Assembly (NCBI GenBank): GCA_903850915.1
Contig: CAINMV010000015.1
Span: forward strand, 37,898-101,897
DNA length: 64,000 bases
Direction of reading: 5' to 3'
Source: an uncultured Bacteroidota bacterium
GTDB taxonomy: Bacteria > Bacteroidota > Bacteroidia > UKL13-3
In this document: piece after piece, positions 27,375 through 35,399 of the stretch
Numbering within the stretch: the stretch's first letter is position 1
How the letters are laid out: the number at the start of each line of letters is the position of its first letter
Notes under the pieces: generated by a model
Seen by the model: the letters and a program-made list of their open reading frames with translations, nothing else
Databases searched by the model: none
What the model was told of the DNA's origin: nothing
Program-made: the position numbers and the translations under genes

Positions 27375-27947
27375 ATGTTAGATTTAAAAGGATATTTAAT
27401 AAGCGAAGACATCATCGAGAAGCAATTTGTCTGTAATCTAGATAAATGTAAAGGGGTGTGTTGTATGGCCGGCGATACGGGAGCACCTCTCGATGAAGAT
27501 GAAATCCCGGTAATGGAACAACATCTTGAAAAAGTCATCCCATACTTGCCTAAAAAGTCGCAAGATAAAATCAGAAAAGAGGGATTTTGGAAGCGGGATG
27601 ATGACTATGAATTGGTAACAAATTTCCATGCTACAGGCGAATGTGTTTTTGTTTTCTATGATGAGAAAAAAATATTAAAATGTGCTTATGAACAAGCTTA
27701 TCTAAAGGGCGAAATAGATTGGAAGAAACCCGTTAGTTGTCATCTTTATCCTATCCGTGTAGAGCGACTAAAAAACCATACTGCTTTAAATTATCATAAG
27801 TGGAATATTTGTAGCGATGCTTGTAAACTAGGTAAAGAACTTAAAGTTCCCATATACACTTTTGTTAAAGATGGCATAATCCGAAAATTTGGGGAAGATT
27901 TTTATAACGAACTAGATGAAGTAGCTAAAGCCTGGCTTGCTCGTTAA
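27375..27947 (+). CDS. DUF3109 family protein
   Basis: A 190-residue Cys-rich cytoplasmic protein of unknown function, recognised by CKGVCCMAGDTGAPLDEDEI near residue 24. Further Cys residues occur in ECVFVFYD, ILKCAYEQAY, VSCHLYPIRV and NICSDACKLG. The number and spacing of Cys suggest a bound Fe-S cluster or zinc. The family is widespread in Bacteroidota. It is the last gene of the lpxA-ABC-DUF3109 row and ends 23 bases before the convergent purB stop. Confidence 0.85.
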   Translation: MLDLKGYLISEDIIEKQFVCNLDKCKGVCCMAGDTGAPLDEDEIPVMEQHLEKVIPYLPKKSQDKIRKEGFWKRDDDYELVTNFHATGECVFVFYDEKKILKCAYEQAYLKGEIDWKKPVSCHLYPIRVERLKNHTALNYHKWNICSDACKLGKELKVPIYTFVKDGIIRKFGEDFYNELDEVAKAWLAR

Positions 27948-27970
27948 TGCAGCGCTGAAGCCATTTTAAA

Positions 27971-29317
27971 TTAATATATCCCTGTATAATTAAAGGGGGA
28001 AATTTGCAATAATTCCTTTTTTATATCTTCATTTACATTTAAAGCGCCAATAAACTTTGCCAACGACTCCTTGGTGATGTCTCCTTGTCCACGAGTTAAT
28101 TGCTTCAATGCTTCGTATGGGTTTGGATAATTTTCGCGACGTAAAATAGTTTGAATCGCCTCTGCACAAACAGCCCAATTGGCATCGAGATCTGCATGCA
28201 ATTGTGCTTCATTTAACACTAATTTATCTAAGCCCTTTAACAATGAATTTAAAGCAATTAAAGTGTGTGCAATAGGAACTCCCATATTGCGAAGTACCGT
28301 GCTATCTGTAAGGTCCCGCTGTAGTCTAGAAACGGGTAATTTAGATGAGAAAAAATGATACGAGGCATTCGCCATCCCTAAATTCCCTTCTGCATTTTCG
28401 AAATCTATTGGATTAACTTTATGTGGCATTGCGCTACTTCCAACTTCGCCTTCTTTTGTTTTTTGTTTAAAATAATCGATGCTAATATAATGCCACACAT
28501 CACGACATAAATCGATACAGATAGTGTTGATTCGCTGCAAGGCATCGCAGAGGGCGGCGAGGTTATCGTAATTTTCAATTTGCGTGGTATATTCCGAACG
28601 TTGCAAGCCAAAAATACCTACAAAGCTATTCGAAAACTGCACCCAATCTATGTTGGGATAAGCTACAAAATGAGCATTGAAATTACCTGTTGCACCTCCA
28701 AATTTAGCACTATACGGAATCGCCTCAAGCTGATATACTTGTTGCATAATGCGTTCACTAAATACCTTAATTTCTTTCCCTAACTTGGTTGGTGAGGCTG
28801 GTTGGCCATGCGTTCGAGCTAACATTGGAACACCTTTCCATTGCTCAGAAAACACCTCTAACTTATTTTTCAACTGCTGCAATAATGGGAGGTAGACTTC
28901 TTCCATCGCTTCTTTGATAGATAAGGGAACGGCCGTATTATTGATATCTTGAGAGGTAAGTCCGAAATGAATAAACTCGACGAATTTACCCAACCCAACT
29001 TCAATAAATTTCTCACGAAGGAAATACTCAACGGCTTTCACATCGTGATTGGTGGTAGCTTCAATAGCCTTTATACGTTTGGCATCTTCCAAACTAAAAT
29101 TATTGCGAATCAAAACTAATTTAGAGATGGTGTTTTTAAAGTCAAGATCAGCTAATTGTGGTAAAGGCAACTCGCATAGTGCAATAAAATATTCAATTTC
29201 AACAATTACACGATATTTAATCAGTGCAAATTCGCTGAAATAATTCTGAAGAACCTGTGTTTGTTTGTGATAGCGGCCATCAATAGGAGAAACGGCAGTT
29301 AATGCATTCAATTCCAT
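27971..29317 (-). CDS. purB: Adenylosuccinate lyase
   Basis: This enzyme splits adenylosuccinate to AMP plus fumarate and SAICAR to AICAR in purine synthesis. The 448-residue protein shows the fumarase/aspartase superfamily signature GSSAMPHKVNPIDFENAEGN near residue 290. EFIHFGLTSQDINNTA and RTHGQPASPTKLGKE supply the other conserved regions. A -7 box (29325-29332) ends only 7 bases before the ATG, so the transcript may have almost no leader. Confidence 0.95.
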   Translation of the reverse strand: MELNALTAVSPIDGRYHKQTQVLQNYFSEFALIKYRVIVEIEYFIALCELPLPQLADLDFKNTISKLVLIRNNFSLEDAKRIKAIEATTNHDVKAVEYFLREKFIEVGLGKFVEFIHFGLTSQDINNTAVPLSIKEAMEEVYLPLLQQLKNKLEVFSEQWKGVPMLARTHGQPASPTKLGKEIKVFSERIMQQVYQLEAIPYSAKFGGATGNFNAHFVAYPNIDWVQFSNSFVGIFGLQRSEYTTQIENYDNLAALCDALQRINTICIDLCRDVWHYISIDYFKQKTKEGEVGSSAMPHKVNPIDFENAEGNLGMANASYHFFSSKLPVSRLQRDLTDSTVLRNMGVPIAHTLIALNSLLKGLDKLVLNEAQLHADLDANWAVCAEAIQTILRRENYPNPYEALKQLTRGQGDITKESLAKFIGALNVNEDIKKELLQISPFNYTGIY

Positions 29318-29324
29318 AATGTTG

Positions 29325-29332
29325 CAAAGGTA
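29325..29332 (-). promoter_or_regulatory. -7 box immediately upstream of purB
   Basis: Read on the minus strand this is TACCTTTG, a full TAnnTTTG match, 7 bases before the purB ATG. The expected start of transcription falls at or next to the start codon. Confidence 0.5.
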
Positions 29333-29392
29333 CTATTTTGATTAAGTATTTAATGTGCGTTTACTACAGTGCGGGTAAATACTTGGAACATA

Positions 29393-29920
29393 TTAAACCA
29401 GCTTATGCTTTAACACCCCTGTAAGTGATGCCGGACTTAAATTCATGCCATCAACAATGATATGGCTTCGCATATAAATGGGTTCGCGTTGTTGCAACAA
29501 ATCGTGAATAAACGAACGTAATTCATCTTCCGATTTACCCATTAGCAGTGGCCTTTTTGGTGATGCCTGATATAACCTCTGGTAGAGTGCTCCTTCAGGC
29601 AACTTAAGATACACACAACAACCTTGCTTTAGCATCAAATCCATGTTGTTTTGAAAACATGGAGTTCCACCACCAGTAGCGACTACAATCTTCTTTTTCG
29701 TGTTATAATGCGTCAAACATTCCGATTCTAAACTCCTGAAATTCGCCTCACCCTGAGTTTCAAAGATGCAAGCCACAGATTGCGCAGCAACAGATTCGAT
29801 ATAGTTATCCAAGTCGGAGAATTCGTAATTAAGAACCCTCGCAATTTTTTTACCGAATGTGGATTTTCCACTTCCCATAAAACCCAAAAGGTAAATTTTA
29901 TCTTTTTTCTCTGCAAACAT
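29393..29920 (-). CDS. aroK: Shikimate kinase
   Basis: This kinase phosphorylates shikimate on the way to chorismate and aromatic amino acids. The 175-residue protein has the P-loop GFMGSGKST at residues 13-21, the substrate-binding stretch SDLDNYIE, and the GGGTP loop (VVATGGGTPCFQ). PKRPLLMGKSE gives the lid Arg region. It follows the Nramp-USP gene by 15 bases on the same strand, so it may be co-transcribed with it. It also has a possible -7 box of its own inside that gap. Confidence 0.93.
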   Translation of the reverse strand: MFAEKKDKIYLLGFMGSGKSTFGKKIARVLNYEFSDLDNYIESVAAQSVACIFETQGEANFRSLESECLTHYNTKKKIVVATGGGTPCFQNNMDLMLKQGCCVYLKLPEGALYQRLYQASPKRPLLMGKSEDELRSFIHDLLQQREPIYMRSHIIVDGMNLSPASLTGVLKHKLV

Positions 29921-29924
29921 TACT

Positions 29925-29932
29925 CAAATATA
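29925..29932 (-). promoter_or_regulatory. Possible -7 box of aroK
   Basis: On the minus strand this reads TATATTTG (TAnnTTTG), four bases before the aroK ATG and just past the Nramp stop. If real, the aroK mRNA would be leaderless. Confidence 0.35.
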
Positions 29933-29935
29933 GCA

Positions 29936-31804
29936 TCATTTTACAATCAGAACTGGAATCTTAACTGCATGCCTCACTTTATCTACTGTATCACCAAGTA
30001 ATAAGTCGTAGAAACCAGAGTGACCGTGAGCTCCCATCACTAATAAATCAGCATCTAGTGCATTAACAATATCTGCAATAGTTTCGCGTGGATTACCATA
30101 GCCAATTTTTGTTTCAGCGTTAAATCCGCGCAACTTTAATTCATCCGCATAACGTTGCAAATATTTAATATCTGCCATCGTTTCAAAATCGGCCGCCTCT
30201 TTACCATAAATTCTTGCATTGGCACTCTCCACCACATGAATTAAAAAATACGTAGCCCCTTCACCTCCTTGTTTTAATGCTCCATTAATGGTGATTTGAT
30301 CCATTCGACCGAAATCAATCGTGATCGCGATTTTCTGATAATGAACCGTAGTTGTCACATCAAGATTTTTAAAGGTATCGTGAGGCGTTCTAGCTTCTTT
30401 CTCTAAGGAGCTCTTTAACATTGGCACAAAAACAATATAAAGTAAAAGCAAAGCACATAAGATAAGCATTGGTATTACTAAAAAATAGATCCAATATAAT
30501 TGATCTCCGGCCACATTTATCCATTGTTGAACCTGCTCAATTACAAGTTTAATATTCAAACTTAATATTATAAAAGCGACCATCCACGCTGTAATTTCCA
30601 TCCATGTTTTAATAGCAAAAACACCCATCCGCTTTTTATCACTTACAAAGTGAATAAGTGGTACAACAGCAAAACCAAGTTGAATGCTAAGAACAACCTG
30701 ACTTAAAATTAACAAACGACCAAGGCTATCTTCACCAAAATAGAGCACACCAAACACAGCAGGTACAATAGCCAGAACTCTAGTTATTATTCGTCGCAAC
30801 CATGGCCTTACTCGCAGGTTCAGGTAGCCTTCCATTACAATTTGTCCAGCCAAAGTCCCAGTCACTGTGCTACTTTGACCGGCAGCTATGAGGGCAATAG
30901 CAAAGAGTGCTGGTGCTGCATTTCCAAAAATATGGTGTAACAGCTGATGCGCATCTTGTATTTCGGCAACATTATTGAAGCCCGCCGTAAAGAAGGCCGC
31001 AGAAGCAACGATAAGAATAGACGCATTTACAAAAAAGGCAAGGTTAAGCGCCACTGTCGAATCGATGAGATTGTATTTTAAGGCTTGCCAAATTCCCTTT
31101 TCGTTGCGCTCAATGATACGTGTTTGAACTAATGACGAGTGGAGATATAAATTATGTGGCATCACCGTTGCACCAATGATTCCAATGGCGATATATAGTG
31201 CCTCATCACTGAGATAGTTAGGGGTTAATCCTTGAAATATACTTGAAACAACGGGCTTCACAATCCATATTTCAGCAAAAAATGCGGCTGCTATTATTAA
31301 AACCAAAGAGAGTATAAAAGCCTCAAGCTTTCGAATACCTCGATTTAATAAAAATAACAATAAGAAAGTGTCGAGAACTGTAATGGCGATTCCGAAAAGA
31401 ATAGGCAAATGAAAAAGAAGATTTAATCCGATGGCCATGCCAATTACCTCCGCGAGGTCGCATGCCGCTATCGCAATTTCCGCCAAAATATAGAGCGGGA
31501 TATTAATAAATTTCGGGAAATGCTCTCTTGAGGCTTGCGCTAAATCGAGGCCCCTTACTAATCCCAATCTGGCACTTAACGATTGCAATAAAATGGCCAT
31601 GAGGTTGCTCATAAGTAGCACCCATATAAGCTGATAACCGAATTTGCTTCCGGCAGCAATATCAGTGGCCCAATTACCTGGATCCATATAGCCTACACTT
31701 ACTAAATACGCAGGACCAATAAAGGCAAAAAGCCTTTTCCACCATAATTTGGATACGTTAGTGGCAACAGTTTGATTTACCTCACTTAAACTGGACTTTG
31801 TCAT
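29936..31804 (-). CDS. Nramp-family metal transporter with C-terminal universal stress domain
   Basis: A 622-residue fusion. Residues ~25-465 form an Nramp (MntH-like) proton-coupled Mn2+/Fe2+ importer, with TM1 motif DPGN at 41-44 and TM6 motif MPHNLYLHS starting near 215, both metal-site landmarks. Many hydrophobic helices run through to about 465. Residues ~487-622 are a UspA-type domain (YQKIAITIDFG at its start, GAHGHSGFYDLLLGDTVDKV near its end) with the G-x2-G...G(S/T) nucleotide-binding pattern, so it may bind ATP. Ordinary MntH proteins are about 410-450 residues and lack this domain. The upstream gene encodes a DtxR-type regulator 23 bases away, and aroK follows by 15 bases. Import of manganese or iron under repressor control, with sensing by the USP domain, is inferred. 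Confidence 0.9.
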   Translation of the reverse strand: MTKSSLSEVNQTVATNVSKLWWKRLFAFIGPAYLVSVGYMDPGNWATDIAAGSKFGYQLIWVLLMSNLMAILLQSLSARLGLVRGLDLAQASREHFPKFINIPLYILAEIAIAACDLAEVIGMAIGLNLLFHLPILFGIAITVLDTFLLLFLLNRGIRKLEAFILSLVLIIAAAFFAEIWIVKPVVSSIFQGLTPNYLSDEALYIAIGIIGATVMPHNLYLHSSLVQTRIIERNEKGIWQALKYNLIDSTVALNLAFFVNASILIVASAAFFTAGFNNVAEIQDAHQLLHHIFGNAAPALFAIALIAAGQSSTVTGTLAGQIVMEGYLNLRVRPWLRRIITRVLAIVPAVFGVLYFGEDSLGRLLILSQVVLSIQLGFAVVPLIHFVSDKKRMGVFAIKTWMEITAWMVAFIILSLNIKLVIEQVQQWINVAGDQLYWIYFLVIPMLILCALLLLYIVFVPMLKSSLEKEARTPHDTFKNLDVTTTVHYQKIAITIDFGRMDQITINGALKQGGEGATYFLIHVVESANARIYGKEAADFETMADIKYLQRYADELKLRGFNAETKIGYGNPRETIADIVNALDADLLVMGAHGHSGFYDLLLGDTVDKVRHAVKIPVLIVK

Positions 31805-31827
31805 TTTCTTTATCTGCTATAGGTGTA

Positions 31828-32490
31828 TTATTTAACTTTTTCTACTAGTAAATTTTGAGCAACGTCCTTACTGATATGCAACACCTTCTTATTTATTTCG
31901 AGTGCCACCGATTGGTCAAACTCATTGCGTTCTTTTATCTTGACTACCTTTCCAATGACAAGTTCAATTTTATCAAGGTGCTTTAAAAAGGCGGTTGTGT
32001 GGTTTTTGACACCCGAGATTTTCGCTTTCGTATTCAACTTAATTTCGCTCATACAACAGCAATTTACGATACACATCTTACCTTCCTTATCCGGAATTGG
32101 ATCGCCATGAGGGTCAATTTTCGGATGTCCCAAATACATATCGAGTTTTTCAATTAATACATCCGATTGTATGTGCTCGAGTTGCTCGGCTATATCATGC
32201 ACTTCATCCCATTTTAAGTTGAGCTTATCCACTAAAAAGTACTCCCACAAGCGATGCCGACGCACAACGTTTAACGCAGACGCATAACCTTTTTTGGTAA
32301 GAATTACACCTTGATATTTTTCATACGTTAGTAATTTCTTCTCCGAAAGTTTTTTTAGCATTTCGGTAACCGAAGCAGGTTTGGTATTTAAATGGTTGGC
32401 AATCGCATTAGTGCCAATTCCTTCATCAGGCTGATATAGGTGATAAAGTGCTTTTAAGTAATTCTCTTCAGAAATTGTTAACGCTATCAT
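31828..32490 (-). CDS. DtxR/MntR-family metal-dependent repressor
   Basis: A 220-residue metal-sensing repressor. The N-terminal winged helix (residues ~1-65: YLKALYHLYQPDEGIGTNAI, then TKPASVTEMLKKLSEKKLLT) is followed by the dimerisation and metal-binding helices (VVRRHRLWEYFL, VHDIAEQLEHIQSD). A C-terminal FeoA-like SH3 domain fills the last ~70 residues. It lies directly upstream of the Nramp-USP gene on the same strand, so it most likely represses that gene and itself when Mn2+ or Fe2+ is plentiful. A palindromic site next to its own -7 box supports autoregulation. Confidence 0.92.
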   Translation of the reverse strand: MIALTISEENYLKALYHLYQPDEGIGTNAIANHLNTKPASVTEMLKKLSEKKLLTYEKYQGVILTKKGYASALNVVRRHRLWEYFLVDKLNLKWDEVHDIAEQLEHIQSDVLIEKLDMYLGHPKIDPHGDPIPDKEGKMCIVNCCCMSEIKLNTKAKISGVKNHTTAFLKHLDKIELVIGKVVKIKERNEFDQSVALEINKKVLHISKDVAQNLLVEKVK

Positions 32491-32510
32491 TTGAGATTAT
32501 TTATGTAATG

Positions 32511-32518
32511 CAAAAATA
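32511..32518 (-). promoter_or_regulatory. -7 box of the repressor-transporter operon
   Basis: On the minus strand this reads TATTTTTG, matching TAnnTTTG, 20 bases before the repressor ATG. The palindrome at 32522-32537 starts three bases upstream of it. Confidence 0.5.
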
Positions 32519-32521
32519 TAA

Positions 32522-32537
32522 TTTAGTTTCACCTAAA
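32522..32537. promoter_or_regulatory. Candidate DtxR/MntR operator
   Basis: TTTAGTTTCACCTAAA is an interrupted palindrome with outer arms TTTAG/CTAAA, the shape of DtxR-family operators. It lies between the -7 and -33 positions of the repressor's own promoter, where a bound repressor would block polymerase. The assignment is by position and symmetry, without tested binding. Confidence 0.45.
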
Positions 32538-32576
32538 AAAATATTTCATTAACCCATATATTAATTTGTCTTTTGT

Positions 32577-32584
32577 TATCTTTG
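32577..32584 (+). promoter_or_regulatory. -7 box of the ABC exporter gene
   Basis: TATCTTTG matches TAnnTTTG and ends 20 bases before the ATG at 32605. No TTG at the -33 distance is clear. Confidence 0.45.
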
Positions 32585-32604
32585 CGCAATTAAAAAAAAG
32601 AAGT

Positions 32605-34371
32605 ATGAATTTGTTATTTACATATCTTAAAAGATATAAAAAGACCCTTGGAATTGCATTGCTTTTGGCAGCTATTAGCCAGATTTTCACGATGATAGAC
32701 CCAATTATCATTGGTAAGCTGGTAGACCAGGTTATTGTTCCAATTCATACCTTGGCTAAAGAAGAATTTTGGAGCCGGGTGCTTTTTTGGGTGGGGTGTA
32801 GCATTGGCGTTGCTATGGTTTCTCGAATTGCCAAAAACATTCAAGATTATTTTATGAATGTGGTGATACAAAAATTAGGAGCCGATGTATATGCTGATGG
32901 CCTGAAACATTCGCTAGAATTACCTTACCAGGTTTTTGAAGATCAGCGCAGTGGCGAAACCTTATCTGTTTTGCAAAAGGCGCGCACCGACAGTGAAAAG
33001 TTTATTGGAGCCTTGGTAGGCGTATTGTTCACAAGCGCCATTGGAATTGTTTTTGTTTTTGCGTATTCGTTAAAAATTGATTGGCGAATTACCGTGATAT
33101 ATTTTGGCGGCGTTTTAGTGGTTGGGTTTTTAAGCCAATACCTGAGTCGGAAAATCAAGTCCATGCAAAAAAACATTGTCAAAGAAACTACTGCTCTGGC
33201 CGGAAGCACAACAGAAAGCCTACGAAATATAGAACTAGTAAAGAGCTTGGGCTTAGCGAATCAGGAAATTAAACGACTCAACGACACCACATTTAAAATT
33301 TTAGGACTTGAACTTAAAAAAGTAAAATATATACGTAGCTTAAGTTTTGTCCAGGGTACTGTAATTCAGTTTACTAGGAGCTGTATGGTAGTCTTGCTGT
33401 TATTTTTAGTGTATCAAAGCCGCCTTACCCAAGGTGATTACTTCTCCTTTTTATTCTTCTCCTTCTTTATCTTCAATCCATTACAAGAATTAGGAAACAT
33501 TATACTTATTCATCGGGAAACGGAAGTATCATTTGGGAATTTGAAAAAGATATTCGACACCCCAATAGAACATAAACCGGCAAAACCAAAGTTACTGAAT
33601 AAGTTAATCAACTTTGAGTTTAAAGATGTCTCATTTCAACACCTCACTGCAAAGAATTCAGCACTAGAGAATATTAATTTCAAAATCAATAAAGGAGAAA
33701 CCATTGCATTTGTTGGTCCAAGTGGTAGCGGTAAAACTACATTGGTGAAATTACTGGTAGGACTTTATCACCCCAACCAAGGAAAAGTATTGTATGATGG
33801 TGTCGACGGTATGGATATTGATAAAAATGAACTGCGCGAACAAATTGGTTTTGTTACACAAGACACACAATTGTTTTCTGGAACCATTCGAGAAAACTTA
33901 TTGTTTGTTGCTCCCAATGCCACCGATGCGGATATTTATGACGCCCTTAAAAAAGCAAGTTGTGATAACCTCTTGGCTCGTGCCGATAAAGGTATCGATA
34001 CCGTTATTGGCGAAGGCGGCGTAAAAGTTAGCGGTGGTGAAAAGCAACGCTTGAGTATTGCCCGATCCCTATTGCGCAAACCGAACTTATTGGTTTTCGA
34101 TGAAGCTACATCGTCACTAGATTCTATAACAGAAGAAGAGATTACACGTACCATCAAAGAAATAAATGCGAATAAAGATATTATAACTATTCTTATTGCG
34201 CACCGTTTAAGCACTATAATGCATGCCGACAGGATTTTTGTGCTTGAGCAGGGACAAATAATAGAGGCTGGCCAACATCAAGAATTATTGGCAGAGAAAG
34301 GGCTTTATTATGCGATGTGGAGACAACAAATTGGCGAGCGCAAACACGACCTTACACCGCAAGGAGCTTAA
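32605..34371 (+). CDS. ABC exporter, fused membrane and ATPase domains
   Basis: A 588-residue half-transporter of the MsbA/LmrA type, probably a homodimeric exporter of lipid or drug. The N-terminal ~310 residues hold six membrane helices. The C-terminal ATPase has Walker A GPSGSGKTT, Q-loop GFVTQDTQLFSG, signature VSGGEKQRLSIARSLL, Walker B LLVFDEATSSLD and the switch His in IAHRLST. I chose the ATG at 32605 (NLLFTYLKRYKKTLG) over upstream in-frame codons that precede the -7 box. It is read away from the metal repressor gene; its substrate is unknown. Confidence 0.9.
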   Translation: MNLLFTYLKRYKKTLGIALLLAAISQIFTMIDPIIIGKLVDQVIVPIHTLAKEEFWSRVLFWVGCSIGVAMVSRIAKNIQDYFMNVVIQKLGADVYADGLKHSLELPYQVFEDQRSGETLSVLQKARTDSEKFIGALVGVLFTSAIGIVFVFAYSLKIDWRITVIYFGGVLVVGFLSQYLSRKIKSMQKNIVKETTALAGSTTESLRNIELVKSLGLANQEIKRLNDTTFKILGLELKKVKYIRSLSFVQGTVIQFTRSCMVVLLLFLVYQSRLTQGDYFSFLFFSFFIFNPLQELGNIILIHRETEVSFGNLKKIFDTPIEHKPAKPKLLNKLINFEFKDVSFQHLTAKNSALENINFKINKGETIAFVGPSGSGKTTLVKLLVGLYHPNQGKVLYDGVDGMDIDKNELREQIGFVTQDTQLFSGTIRENLLFVAPNATDADIYDALKKASCDNLLARADKGIDTVIGEGGVKVSGGEKQRLSIARSLLRKPNLLVFDEATSSLDSITEEEITRTIKEINANKDIITILIAHRLSTIMHADRIFVLEQGQIIEAGQHQELLAEKGLYYAMWRQQIGERKHDLTPQGA

Positions 34372-34439
34372 GAATCAGCCTCATACAATGGTGGCCTTTT
34401 AGCTTCAAAATTTTTAGCCTTTTTGAACACAAAAAACTA

Positions 34440-34447
34440 TACTTTTG
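34440..34447 (+). promoter_or_regulatory. -7 box immediately upstream of accD
   Basis: TACTTTTG matches TAnnTTTG and ends 7 bases before the accD ATG. A TTG lies 14 bases upstream, shorter than the usual -33 spacing. The transcript is predicted to be leaderless or nearly so. Confidence 0.5.
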
Positions 34448-34454
34448 CATTATT

Positions 34455-35345
34455 ATGGGAGAACCCTGGTATAAACGCCTCACCGAAAACATCCGTACCT
34501 CTACAAAGGAGAAGAAGCAAACGCCTGATGGCCTTTGGTACAAATGTGTACGTTGCAAAAAAGTAACCTTACAAACGGATTTAGAACAAAATCTATATGT
34601 TTGTCCGCATTGCGATTATCACACGCGAATAGGAAGTGATGAGTATTTTGATATTATCTTTGATAATGGACAATACAACGAGCACTTCGATAATCTAATT
34701 AGTGGCGATCCACTTAATTTTGTCGATAGCAAATCGTATACCAAACGCATTGAAGAAACCATCACTAAAACAGGACTAAAAGATGCAGCTCGAAGCGCCG
34801 TTGGCAACGTTGAAGGTAATGAAATAATGATTACCTGTATGGATTTTGGCTTTATTGGCGGTAGCATGGGGAGCGTGGTAGGAGAGAAAATAGCGCGCAG
34901 TATCGATTATTGCCGAGAGCATAAAATTCCATTTTTAATGATTTCCAAATCGGGTGGCGCCCGGATGATGGAAGCCGCCTTCTCATTAATGCAGATGGCA
35001 AAAACAAGTGCTAAACTTGCCTTACTATCTCAAGATAAAATTCCATACATATCCTTACTTACCGATCCTACCACTGGTGGCGTAACGGCTTCCTTTGCAA
35101 TGCTTGGCGACATAAATATCGCAGAGCCCGAGGCTCTTATTGGCTTTGCCGGTCCAAGGGTGATTCGCGAAACTATTGGTAAAGATCTTCCTAAAGGATT
35201 TCAGAGCAGCGAGTTTTTGGTAGAGCATGGATTCCTTGACTTTATTGTGCATCGTAAAAATCTTAAAAAACAATTAGCAACGTTCATCGACATTTGGAAA
35301 GATAAAAAGATTCAACGACAGGACGGGAATTTGATTGATGCATAG
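34455..35345 (+). CDS. accD: Acetyl-CoA carboxylase carboxyltransferase beta subunit
   Basis: With AccA, this subunit moves the carboxyl group from carboxybiotin to acetyl-CoA, giving malonyl-CoA for fatty acid synthesis. The N-terminal Cys4 zinc ribbon is complete: C31, C34, C50, C53 (CVRC ... CPHC). The crotonase-like core shows FIGGSMGSVVGEKI, SKSGGARMMEAAFSLMQM and DPTTGGVTASFAMLGD. I chose the ATG at 34455, giving 296 residues, because GEPWYKRLTENIRTS is the usual N-terminus and the -7 box lies just upstream. radA follows 54 bases later. Confidence 0.95.
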   Translation: MGEPWYKRLTENIRTSTKEKKQTPDGLWYKCVRCKKVTLQTDLEQNLYVCPHCDYHTRIGSDEYFDIIFDNGQYNEHFDNLISGDPLNFVDSKSYTKRIEETITKTGLKDAARSAVGNVEGNEIMITCMDFGFIGGSMGSVVGEKIARSIDYCREHKIPFLMISKSGGARMMEAAFSLMQMAKTSAKLALLSQDKIPYISLLTDPTTGGVTASFAMLGDINIAEPEALIGFAGPRVIRETIGKDLPKGFQSSEFLVEHGFLDFIVHRKNLKKQLATFIDIWKDKKIQRQDGNLIDA

Positions 35346-35399
35346 CACCAAAGCGCTACCCAGCTAAATTACCGCAAATCGATACATTGAATAACACAC

